The position numbers and the translations under genes were made by a program. Shown piece after piece: positions 14,453 through 22,371 of a DNA stretch of 22,371 bases (its first letter is position 1; every line of letters begins with the position of its first letter). Below the pieces are notes generated by a model. That model had not been told where the DNA came from, ran no database searches, and saw only the letters and a program-made list of their open reading frames with translations. Source of the DNA: JADJQU01 sp035490315 (GTDB taxonomy: Bacteria; Planctomycetota; UBA1135; GCA-002686595); contig DATHET010000217.1 in the NCBI GenBank assembly GCA_035490315.1, positions 1 through 22,371 on the forward strand, written 5' to 3'.

Positions 14453-16198
14453 ATGCACGTCAACGCCGCTCTCGTGCTCGCGCTCATGCTCGCTGGTGTG
14501 CAATCGACGCCTCGCGCCGACTGGAAACAGCCGCCGATCCACACGGGAACCGAGAGCGTCGAGGCCCTGCCCTGGGCTTTGACCATCGAAGAGGCGCTCG
14601 CGCGCGCCAAGAAGGAGAAGAAGCTCGTGCTCGCGACGGTCGTGGCGGTCAGCGACGACCACTGGGTTTGCGGTTACGCGGGCGCGGAAGCGCTGTGGGC
14701 GGGCAAGGGCGATCCCTGGGGCGGCAACGAGATGGCGATGGCGCGCGACGAGGGCCTCCGCAAGGAATGCGTCATGATGGCCACCTGGTTTGCGAATCCG
14801 GACGTCCAGGCTCTGCTCGCGAAGCACTTCGTGCCGGTGCGCCTGCGCTGTCGGCCGTGGGATTTCGACCTCGACTTCCCTGAAGATCCGCTCGATCCCT
14901 TGGGCACGAAGCTCGACGACGTCGGCGCACCCGCGCTCATCGTCGCGTCGGCGGAAGGGAAGCTCCTGCATTCGCTCGGCCGCATCGGTGTGTTCACGCC
15001 CGAGATCGCGCCGGCGATGTTGCGCGCGGTGCTCGCGAAAGCCGGGGTCAAGGACGTGGCGCCGGCTCCGAGCAAGGTTCCGGAGCTCGATCCCAAGCTC
15101 GCGGCCTTCGTTGCGAAGAGCGGGATCCAGCTTGCGGAGTGGACGCGGGGCGCGCCCGTGTTCCTCCATCCTCTCGCGCGGACCACCGAGCTCGACGCGA
15201 CGATCGTGGACCATGTCGAGGTGCTCGAACGCGCCGCGAGCGTGCTGCTCCCGCTGCAGTCCGACGACGGCGGCTGGCACAACCCTGTCTACGACGTCTA
15301 TCCGAATGGCGGCGAGGGCTCGGAGTGGGACCAGAACGTGTCGCGCACCGCGCTCGTGGTCAATGCGCTGCTCGCGCTTCGCGAGCGGCTGCCGGCTCGC
15401 AAGCAGGAGCTCGAGAAGGCCGCGCACGCAGGTGTCGAGCTGGTCGGCCGCTTTGCCGACGCGCCGAAACCATGGATCTGGCAAGCGACCTATGCGCTGC
15501 ATCTCCAGGTGGCCCTGCTGCGCTCGGACTTGACGCCTGAGAAGGAGCGGGCCGGCGAACGCGCGAAAAAACTCGTGGCCACGCTCGCCGGCATGCAGCA
15601 GGAGGGCGGTTGGAGCTACATGCCCGCGCCGCGCACCCACAGTTTCAACACCGCGCCGGTGCTGCTGCTCTTCGCCGAGTCCAAGGAGCTCGGCGTCGAG
15701 GTTCCGAAGGAGCCGCTCGAGAAGGCCCAGGTTTTCCTCGCCAGCCTGCGCAATCCCAAGGATCCGCGCGATTACTACTACGCAGCCGCGATGACTTTCG
15801 AGCCGCGGGCGTCGAGCTGCCGATCGGCGCTGTGCGAGCTCGCGCTGCTCGAGAGCGGCGACCGTGGAGCGATCGCGCGCCTTGGACCCGCGATCGACTT
15901 CTTCTTCGAGGGCGAGCCCGGCGCGCGCTCGGTGACCAAGATCTACGAGTCCTTCCTCTCGCCGGAGCCGCTGCAGGATGCCTACCACTATTACTTCGGG
16001 CATTACTACGTCGCTCGCGCCCTCTCCAAGCTGCCCAAGGCGAAGGCGGCCGAGCTCGCGAAGCAGCAGATCGCGATCCTGAAGCACCAGGTCGAGGCCG
16101 ACGGTTCCTTCGTCGACGCGCAGGCGCAGGGCAAGAGCTACTCGACCGCGATGGCGGTCATGACGCTGCTGCTCGACATGAAGCTCGTGAAGCCCTGA
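14453..16198 (+). CDS. Exported protein with thioredoxin-like region and alpha/alpha-toroid (prenyltransferase/cyclase-like) domain
   Basis: The 581-residue protein starts at the ATG at 14453 with a signal peptide (MHVNAALVLALMLAGVQS). Residues about 42-195 look thioredoxin-like: IEEALARAKKEKKLVLATVV, FANPDVQALLAKHFVPVRLRC, and a cis-Pro segment VGAPALIVASAEGKLLHS with Pro160. There is no CxxC at the usual place; only DDHWVCGYAG with Cys73. From about 230 to the end are helical repeats of the terpene cyclase/prenyltransferase toroid type, marked by LQSDDGGW, MQQEGGWSYMP and VEADGSFVDAQAQGKSYSTA. Such modules occur in planctomycete exported proteins and need not be enzymes. The motif NPDVQALLAKHFV resembles DPQVQALLKSFV in the selenoprotein 1.3 kb away, consistent with a shared fold. 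Its role is unknown. Confidence 0.8.
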   Translation: MHVNAALVLALMLAGVQSTPRADWKQPPIHTGTESVEALPWALTIEEALARAKKEKKLVLATVVAVSDDHWVCGYAGAEALWAGKGDPWGGNEMAMARDEGLRKECVMMATWFANPDVQALLAKHFVPVRLRCRPWDFDLDFPEDPLDPLGTKLDDVGAPALIVASAEGKLLHSLGRIGVFTPEIAPAMLRAVLAKAGVKDVAPAPSKVPELDPKLAAFVAKSGIQLAEWTRGAPVFLHPLARTTELDATIVDHVEVLERAASVLLPLQSDDGGWHNPVYDVYPNGGEGSEWDQNVSRTALVVNALLALRERLPARKQELEKAAHAGVELVGRFADAPKPWIWQATYALHLQVALLRSDLTPEKERAGERAKKLVATLAGMQQEGGWSYMPAPRTHSFNTAPVLLLFAESKELGVEVPKEPLEKAQVFLASLRNPKDPRDYYYAAAMTFEPRASSCRSALCELALLESGDRGAIARLGPAIDFFFEGEPGARSVTKIYESFLSPEPLQDAYHYYFGHYYVARALSKLPKAKAAELAKQQIAILKHQVEADGSFVDAQAQGKSYSTAMAVMTLLLDMKLVKP

Positions 16199-16271
16199 GC
16201 GCTGCGCGTGCCGTCGCAGGGAACGCCGGCTGCGTGTCGAGGTCGATCATGAAGTACGCTGAGCGCCAGCG

Positions 16272-16637
16272 ATGAGCTCGAGATCCTGGATTGCCTGCGG
16301 TGCCTTCGCCATGTTCCTCGCCGTGGCGCTCGGCGCTTTCGGCGCTCACGGCCTGAAAACGCGCATCGACGCGGAACATCTCGCGATCTGGAACACGGCG
16401 GTCCACTACCACGCGCTCCATGGCCTGGCCTTGTTCGGGTTTGGGATCTGGCGCGAGCGAACGCCGGGCAGCTCTTTCCCCGGGTTCGCTTTGCTGCTCG
16501 GAATCGTGCTCTTCAGCGGATCGCTTTATGGCCTCGCGCTCGGCGGACCGACTTGGCTGGGCCCCGTCACGCCGCTGGGCGGTGCGATGTTCCTCGCCGG
16601 CTGGCTCGCGCTCGCCATCCAGGCCCTGCGCCGCTGA
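16272..16637 (+). CDS. DUF423 family small membrane protein
   Basis: This 121-residue protein has the DUF423 (YgdD-like) pattern: AFAMFLAVALGAFGAHGLK, then WNTAVHYHALHGLALF, a third helix FALLLGIVLFSGSLYGLAL and a final GPVTPLGGAMFLAGWLALAI. Four membrane helices fill nearly the whole protein. Family length is about 120-130 residues, so it is complete. Members are conserved inner-membrane proteins without a firmly known function. The ATG at 16272 lies 73 bp after the preceding gene's stop. A TACGCT hexamer 11 nt upstream could be a -10. It precedes the dioxygenase gene by 50 bp in the same direction. Confidence 0.92.
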   Translation: MSSRSWIACGAFAMFLAVALGAFGAHGLKTRIDAEHLAIWNTAVHYHALHGLALFGFGIWRERTPGSSFPGFALLLGIVLFSGSLYGLALGGPTWLGPVTPLGGAMFLAGWLALAIQALRR

Positions 16638-16675
16638 GTCGCGCTCCGGCCTCGCAATCCAGAGGCGCGGTTTCG

Positions 16676-16681
16676 TAGCCT
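16676..16681 (+). promoter_or_regulatory. Possible -10 hexamer for a leaderless kynA transcript
   Basis: TAGCCT lies 6 nt before the ATG at 16688, the same distance as the hexamers before the C26 hydrolase and the thioredoxin-like/toroid gene. No clear -35 is visible. Confidence 0.35.
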
Positions 16682-16687
16682 GCGACC

Positions 16688-17797
<1,110 letters not shown>

Positions 17798-17798
17798 T

Positions 17799-18629
17799 TC
17801 AACGCTTGTCGTGCGGCACGTCGTTCAGTTTCCAATCGAAGGGTAGCGTCGCGCGCTCGAGTCGATCGACCTTCTCGATCCAGGCGCGCTCTTCCGGCGG
17901 CGCGAAGCGCGCGATCCAGACCTCGACGCTCGCCGACTCGCGCAGGAAATCCGCGCGGAAGTCGTCGAAGACCGCCGAGGTTTCGACCAGCTTGCGTTCC
18001 TTCGAGAACCTGGTCCGCAGCGGATCGCCGAGCCAGGCGCGAGCCGCGGCGTCGAGCTGCTTGTCGAGACCGATCGCGCTGAAGGCCGTCGCGCGCAGGG
18101 CCGGGCTGCCCAGACAGCTCGTGCACAGGGCCGCATGGACTCGCGCGTCCTTGAATTGCGATCGCAGCACGTCGTTGCGCAATTCGTCGAGCGAGATCAG
18201 CGCATCGGGATGGCCCTCGATCAAGCGGCCGAGCGGGAGCTTGCGCTCCTTCCAGGCCTTGCCGCTCTGCACGCCGCCGACGTCGCGCAAGGAATCGAAA
18301 TCCTCGAAGGGATAATTCGCGAGCACGGCCTGCAACGTGAACGCGTTGTAGGCGTTGATCCAGAACGCGAGCCGCTCGTCGCGAGTCCACATCGCGAATT
18401 CCGCGCCGTCCTGCGAGGAAAGTTTCGCGAGGTACTGATCGAAGAGGTCGCGCTTCTGCGCGAGAGCGGCGTAATCGACGCGATCGGAACGCACGTTCGC
18501 CTCGAGCACGCTCGTCCAGTGCTTGTGCTCGTGGTCGAAGCCCGGCTCGGCAGGTTCCTGCGGGCGCGTGGACTGCGCGAAAAAAGCGAGCCACACCGAG
18601 ACGAGCACAACGAAGAATCGCATGACCAT
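17799..18629 (-). CDS. DUF547 family exported protein
   Basis: The 276-residue protein starts at the ATG at 18629 (MVMRFFVVLVSVWLAFFAQS, a signal peptide); an ATG two codons later is equally possible. The frame continues upstream to 18947, but that part overlaps the divergent AlkD-like gene and is not family-like. The DUF547 blocks are present: VDYAALAQ at 51-58, LAFWINAYNAFTLQAVL at 87-103, the HPDALISLDELRNDVLR stretch at about 140-156, and RVHAALCTSCLGSPAL at about 163-178. DUF547 proteins are widespread secreted or lipoprotein-like proteins without an established biochemical function. A GGGAAAGGG tract just before the start may help ribosome binding. It diverges from the AlkD-like gene across 80 bp. 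Confidence 0.9.
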   Translation of the reverse strand: MVMRFFVVLVSVWLAFFAQSTRPQEPAEPGFDHEHKHWTSVLEANVRSDRVDYAALAQKRDLFDQYLAKLSSQDGAEFAMWTRDERLAFWINAYNAFTLQAVLANYPFEDFDSLRDVGGVQSGKAWKERKLPLGRLIEGHPDALISLDELRNDVLRSQFKDARVHAALCTSCLGSPALRATAFSAIGLDKQLDAAARAWLGDPLRTRFSKERKLVETSAVFDDFRADFLRESASVEVWIARFAPPEERAWIEKVDRLERATLPFDWKLNDVPHDKR

Positions 18630-18709
18630 GGCCCTTTCCCACTTCAGGCACCCGATGCAGGGCGTGCCAACCCTTGCGGTATCCGGGATCGAGGTTTCCA
18701 ATCCTAGCC

Positions 18710-19570
18710 ATGGACGTCCAATCTGCACTGAAGGTTCTCGCTGAGAACGGATCGGAGCAGACGAGAATGGTCTACGGCCGCCAGGGTGTGCGCGGCGCGA
18801 TGTTCGGCGTCGGCTACGACGTGCTCGGCGAAATCGCGACGCAGATCGGCAACGATCACGACGTCGCCTGCGCCCTGTGGAACTCCGGCATCCACGAAGC
18901 GCGCATCCTCGCGACGATGACGGCCGACGCGGCGCGGCTTTCCGCAAGGGACCTCGACCTCTGGGTGCGCGCTCTCGACAACTACGTGATCACCGAAGCG
19001 TTCGCGCGATTGGTCTCGCTTTCGCCGCACGCAATCCTCGGCGCCGACGAATGGATCAACTCGAAGGACGAGTGGATTTCATCCGCGGGCTGGCACGTCC
19101 TCTACGCGCAGGTCGTCGGCGACGGCGGAGTTCCTGCCGAGCTGACCAGGCCCGAAGCGGAGCTGCCGAAGCTCCTCTTGCGCATCGAGCGCGAGATCCA
19201 CGACGCGCCGAATCGGACGCGCTACGCGATGAACTCGGCCTTGATCGGCATCGGGATGCGCAGCAATGCGCTGGAGCGCCAGGCGATCGCCGCGGCCACA
19301 CGCATCGGCACGGTCGCCGTCGATCACGGATTGACCGACTGCAAGACTCCGGATGCCGCGAGCTACATCCCCAAGGCGCGCAAGTACGCCGCGGCGCGCC
19401 AGGCCGGGATGCCGAAGAAGGTCGCGCCGGTCGCGGAACCCGCGCCGGTCGAAGCGCCCTCCGCGAAGGCCAAACCCGCGCTGAAATCCGCGGCGAAGTC
19501 CGCGCCGAAGGCACGGCCAAGCCTGCCCACGAAGCGCGGCGCGGCCAAGAAAGTTCCTGCGCGGCGCTGA
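18710..19570 (+). CDS. DNA alkylation repair protein (AlkD-like) with basic C-terminal tail
   Basis: AlkD-type glycosylases remove alkylated purines with a HEAT-like helical repeat fold. This 286-residue protein has the family core at about residues 1-225: MFGVGYDVLGEIATQIGNDH, CALWNSGIHEARILA, WVRALDNYVITEAF, and the late block ALIGIGMRSNALERQAI with VDHGLTDCKTPDAASYI. This last block marks the subgroup that includes many proteins annotated as DNA alkylation repair enzymes. Residues about 226-286 form a Lys/Ala/Pro tail like that of H1-type DNA-binding proteins, which may raise affinity for DNA. I chose the ATG at 18710; an in-frame start at 18674 only adds an unlikely leader. The gene ends exactly where the convergent UbiD-like gene ends. 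Confidence 0.88.
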   Translation: MDVQSALKVLAENGSEQTRMVYGRQGVRGAMFGVGYDVLGEIATQIGNDHDVACALWNSGIHEARILATMTADAARLSARDLDLWVRALDNYVITEAFARLVSLSPHAILGADEWINSKDEWISSAGWHVLYAQVVGDGGVPAELTRPEAELPKLLLRIEREIHDAPNRTRYAMNSALIGIGMRSNALERQAIAAATRIGTVAVDHGLTDCKTPDAASYIPKARKYAAARQAGMPKKVAPVAEPAPVEAPSAKAKPALKSAAKSAPKARPSLPTKRGAAKKVPARR

Positions 19571-21403
19571 TCAGTCCAGATGCGCCGCGGTCGAGTCGCC
19601 CATCGCGACCGATTTCCCCGGGAAATACTCCTGCCAGCGCCGATCGACCAGCTTGGCGGTCGCGTCGTCGCACACGAGCTCGATCGGATACCAGGGTTTC
19701 ATGCGCGCATCGATCGCGATCGGCGGCGTGTGGCTCGCGTGGTTGTGGATCAACTCGGTCTTCGCGGCGTGGATGTCCGCGGCGGGATTGAAGCGCGTGA
19801 ACGTCGACCAGAGGAAGTTCATCGTGCTCTTCGCGGCCCGTTTCGCGTCATCGCTGAGCACGATCAAGGGCCAGCCCTCGAAGGCCGGATGGGCCGCGAT
19901 CATCGCCGCGGCAGCCGGATCCTCGGTGTAGCTCGGTCCCTGCACGACCAGGCAGCCGGGCGTGAAGACGCGCACCTCGCGCACCCCCGACGGCGGCGTT
20001 CCATGGAACTCGCGCGGAAGCTCGCGACGTTTCGCGCCGCAGCCGAGCAGCACGCCCTTGCCGCCTTCGTTGATCCGCGGTCCTGAGTAGTCGAGCGAAT
20101 CCATCGAGAGATTGGCGAACACGAACAGGTCCGTGCGGAAGTCCGCGCGCTCGAGGATGTGCACCAGCGTCGCCTTGAAGTCGCGCAGATCGACCGCGGA
20201 GTCGGTCAAGAGCAGGAACTTCGTCAGCGAGAGCTGGCCCTCGCCGAGGATCCGGAAAGCGCTCGACATCGACTCGCGCTTGTAGCGCTCGCGCACGACG
20301 GCCGCGCTCAGCGAGTGGTAGCCGGTCTCGCCGTAGCTCCACAGATCGCGCACGCCGGGCATCACGAGCGGGAACAGCGGCGAGAGGAGCTCCTGCAGAT
20401 AATCGCCGAGGAAAAAATCCTCCTGCCTCGGCTTGCCCACGACCGTCGCCGGAAAAATCGCATCGCGCCGGCGCAGAAGACTCCTGCAATGGAACAGCGG
20501 ATAGTCGTGCGTCTCCGAGTAATAGCCGTAGTGATCGCCGAACGGACCCTCGGGCCTGCGCGCGAGCGGCGCGACCTCGCCGACCAGCGCGAACTCCGCA
20601 TCGGAGATCAAGGGCAAGGGCCCGGCGGGATTCCTCGCAAGCGCGAGCTTGCGGCGCAGCAGCAGGCTCGCGAGCAGCACCTCGGGAACGTTCTCCGGCA
20701 GCGGCGCGATCGCCGACAGCATCAAGGCCGGCGGACCTCCGACGAAAATGTTCACCGGTAGTGCACGACCCTGCGACTCCGCTTCGCTCAAGTGGAAACC
20801 GCCGCCCTTGCCGATCTGCATGTGCAGACCCGTGCGCTGGCCGCCGTCCTCTTCGTCGTAGAGCTGCACGCGGTACATGCCGAGATTCGGCGTGTGCGTG
20901 CGCGGATGCTCGGTGTAGACCAGCGGCAAGGTAATGAAGCGGCCGCCGTCACGCGACCAGGTCTGCAGCGCGGGCAGGCGCGACAACCTCGGCGGCGACT
21001 CGACCAGCTCGCTGACCGGGCCGGAATCGCCTCGGCGGATCCCGATCTTCGCCAGCGACGCGAGCAAGCCGCGTTTCGCCCAGAGTTTCCCGAGGCTCGG
21101 CGGCATCAGCTCTTCGGGAAGTCGCGCGATCTCGCCGACGAATTCGCGGGGCCAGCGGCCGAAAGCGCGCTCGACGCGCGACGCGGTCCCGAAGAGATTC
21201 GTGACCAGCGGAAAGTCGCAGCCGCGCACCTTGGAAAACCACAGGGCCGGACCGCCCGCAGCGATCACGCGGCGGTGGATCTCCGCGGCCTCGAGACGCG
21301 AATCGACCTCGGCCTCGACCGCGACCAGCTCGCCGCTCGCGCGCAGACTGGCGACGAATTCGCGCAGGCTGGGCGGCGCGGCGGAGGCTCGGCTCGGAGT
21401 CAT
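19571..21403 (-). CDS. UbiD family decarboxylase (long form)
   Basis: UbiD enzymes decarboxylate aromatic or unsaturated acids with prenylated FMN supplied by a UbiX partner. This 610-residue protein has the expected cofactor and active-site segments: NLGMYRVQLYD at about 173-183 with Asn173 and Arg178, MQIGKGGGFH at 195-204, and EGPFGDHYGYYS at 285-296, where Glu285 and Asp290 match the catalytic Glu-x4-acid pair. Asp rather than Glu at the second position also occurs in E. coli UbiD. The length exceeds the usual 480-500 and is closer to the long forms annotated for menaquinone biosynthesis by the futalosine route. The C-terminal extension holds MNFLWSTFTRFNPAADIH. No UbiX or mqn gene is in view, so the pathway is unsettled. 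The stop directly abuts the stop of the AlkD-like gene. Confidence 0.93.
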   Translation of the reverse strand: MTPSRASAAPPSLREFVASLRASGELVAVEAEVDSRLEAAEIHRRVIAAGGPALWFSKVRGCDFPLVTNLFGTASRVERAFGRWPREFVGEIARLPEELMPPSLGKLWAKRGLLASLAKIGIRRGDSGPVSELVESPPRLSRLPALQTWSRDGGRFITLPLVYTEHPRTHTPNLGMYRVQLYDEEDGGQRTGLHMQIGKGGGFHLSEAESQGRALPVNIFVGGPPALMLSAIAPLPENVPEVLLASLLLRRKLALARNPAGPLPLISDAEFALVGEVAPLARRPEGPFGDHYGYYSETHDYPLFHCRSLLRRRDAIFPATVVGKPRQEDFFLGDYLQELLSPLFPLVMPGVRDLWSYGETGYHSLSAAVVRERYKRESMSSAFRILGEGQLSLTKFLLLTDSAVDLRDFKATLVHILERADFRTDLFVFANLSMDSLDYSGPRINEGGKGVLLGCGAKRRELPREFHGTPPSGVREVRVFTPGCLVVQGPSYTEDPAAAAMIAAHPAFEGWPLIVLSDDAKRAAKSTMNFLWSTFTRFNPAADIHAAKTELIHNHASHTPPIAIDARMKPWYPIELVCDDATAKLVDRRWQEYFPGKSVAMGDSTAAHLD

Positions 21404-21504
21404 GGGGGCTGAAACTCTGGGGCTCGGGCAGGCCCGAGGGAAGACCTGAGCGGCTTCTTCGAGCCCGGCCTTCGCATTCAGGCGCCGGGGACCGAAACTA
21501 GGGG

Positions 21505-21516
21505 CCGGCTAGCCGG
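21505..21516. promoter_or_regulatory. 12-bp perfect palindrome in the UbiD/DUF1800 divergent region
   Basis: CCGGCTAGCCGG lies midway in the 158-bp gap between the divergent UbiD and DUF1800 starts. It could be an operator for one or both genes. Nothing else clear, such as a -10 or Shine-Dalgarno, is visible in this gap. Confidence 0.25.
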
Positions 21517-21561
21517 TTGCACTCTGGTCGCGCCAGGCACCGCCGGCTCGGAGATTCCGAC

Positions 21562-22371
21562 ATGACTCACCCCCGATTCCGTCTCGTCCCGCTCGCGTTG
21601 CTCGTCCTGGTCGCCGCCGCGCCCCAGGCCGTGGCGGTTCAGGCGCCGAAATCGACCGCGGCCGCCGCCAGCCTGCCCTGGGACGCGCGCGCCGTCGAGC
21701 ACCTGCTCAACCGCGCCGGCTTCGGCGCGACCAGCGCGGACATCGACGCAGCACTCGCGCTCGGGCGCGAGGCTTTCCTGGCCAAGCTCTTCAGCGGCTT
21801 TACCCCGGACGTAGCGCCCTTCGAGATCTCGGAGCCCGAACGTCCGACTCCCGAAGAGCGCCGCGCGATGACCGAGGAGCAGCGCAAGACCGCTTACCGT
21901 CGCGTGCGGCGCGAGGACAACGCGCAGCTCATCGAGTACGCCGGCTGGTGGCTCGACCAGATGACCAGCCAGCGCAATCCGCTGCGCGAGCGAATGGTCC
22001 TGTTCTGGCACGGCTTCTTCACCAGCTCCGCGAAGGAAGTGAAGAACGGCGAGGCGATGATCCGCCAGAACCAGTTGTTCCACGAGCACGCGCTCGGCAG
22101 CTACGCCGAGCTCCTGCACGCGATCGTGCGCGATCCCGCGATGCTCGCCTACCTGAACAACACGAAGAACACGCGCGCCGCGCCCAACGAGAATCTTGCG
22201 CGAGAGTTGATGGAATTGTTCTCGCTCGGCGAGGGCCACTACAGCGAGGCGGACGTCAAGGAAGCCGCGCGCGCACTGACCGGCAACATGGAGCGCGACG
22301 CGCAATTCGTTTTCAATCGCCGCCAGCACGACGCGGGCAAGAAGACCGTGCTCGGGGTCAGCGGCGCGCTC
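21562..22371 (+). CDS. DUF1800 family exported protein, truncated by the right edge
   Basis: The ATG at 21562 opens a frame of 270 codons that continues past the window end. It begins with a signal peptide (MTHPRFRLVPLALLVLVAAAPQAVAVQ). The DUF1800 signature follows: AVEHLLNRAGFGATSADIDAAL, RERMVLFWHGFFTSS, QNQLFHEHALGSY, then AMLAYLNNTKN and PNENLARELMELFSLGEGHY. DUF1800 proteins are usually about 450-600 residues, are often followed by a DUF1501 (sulfatase-like) gene, and are abundant in Planctomycetota and related bacteria. Their function is not established; a role in cell-surface polysaccharide or protein handling has been suggested from context only. Whether a DUF1501 gene follows cannot be seen here. 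Confidence 0.9.
   Translation, partial: MTHPRFRLVPLALLVLVAAAPQAVAVQAPKSTAAAASLPWDARAVEHLLNRAGFGATSADIDAALALGREAFLAKLFSGFTPDVAPFEISEPERPTPEERRAMTEEQRKTAYRRVRREDNAQLIEYAGWWLDQMTSQRNPLRERMVLFWHGFFTSSAKEVKNGEAMIRQNQLFHEHALGSYAELLHAIVRDPAMLAYLNNTKNTRAAPNENLARELMELFSLGEGHYSEADVKEAARALTGNMERDAQFVFNRRQHDAGKKTVLGVSGAL

Noticed and set aside
16649..16666. Hairpin GCCTC/GAGGC after the DUF423 gene considered as a terminator
   Set aside because: Only 5 bp with an 8-nt loop, followed by a weak TTT; too little to call.

Overview
The window is GC-rich, gene-dense bacterial DNA on a chromosome-like stretch. I see no tRNA, rRNA, CRISPR array, transposase or phage gene. Several features together point to a member of the Planctomycetota, probably an uncultured or poorly sampled one: a secreted HAF-like repeat protein with a cysteine-containing C-terminal domain, a DUF1800 protein, an ECF sigma factor next to a YfbK-type VWA protein, a DUF547 protein, and few Shine-Dalgarno sites. 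This assignment is inference; no 16S gene or ribosomal protein is present.

Layout. Positions 1-3569 hold a leftward block: exonuclease III (xth), a proline-rich DUF4870 membrane protein, a class I glutamine amidotransferase-like hydrolase, and a membrane-anchored protein cut by the left edge. Rightward at 3675-5216 is the HAF-like repeat protein, which overlaps tail-to-tail with a leftward agmatinase/arginase-family gene (5213-6253). Rightward at 6368-10110 an ECF sigma factor is coupled by a 4-nt overlap to a large protein that joins an anti-sigma-like N-terminus, one membrane helix, a low-complexity linker and a YfbK-type VWA module; a clear intrinsic terminator follows. Two unrecognised, coupled genes (an exported protein and a multi-pass membrane protein) occupy 10209-11887.

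The most notable locus is 11898-13136 (minus). It is one continuous thioredoxin-like exported protein interrupted by a single in-frame UGA directly after Cys-Thr. A hairpin 17-33 nt downstream has the size, position and GGUC loop of a bacterial SECIS element. I read it as a selenoprotein with an unusual Cys-Thr-Sec motif. Annotation that treats UGA only as stop would split it into two fragments. UGA is a normal stop elsewhere in the window, so this is local recoding and not a changed code.

Further right are a membrane-anchored EEP-family phosphohydrolase (minus), a thioredoxin-like plus alpha/alpha-toroid exported protein, a DUF423 membrane protein, tryptophan 2,3-dioxygenase, a DUF547 protein (minus), an AlkD-like DNA alkylation repair protein with a basic tail, a long-form UbiD decarboxylase (minus) and the start of a DUF1800 gene. 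Apart from the sigma/VWA pair and the two unrecognised genes, neighbours mostly look functionally unrelated. Four convergent pairs meet with 10 bp or less between stops. Several start codons have a TANNNT hexamer 6-11 nt upstream, which suggests leaderless or near-leaderless transcripts.
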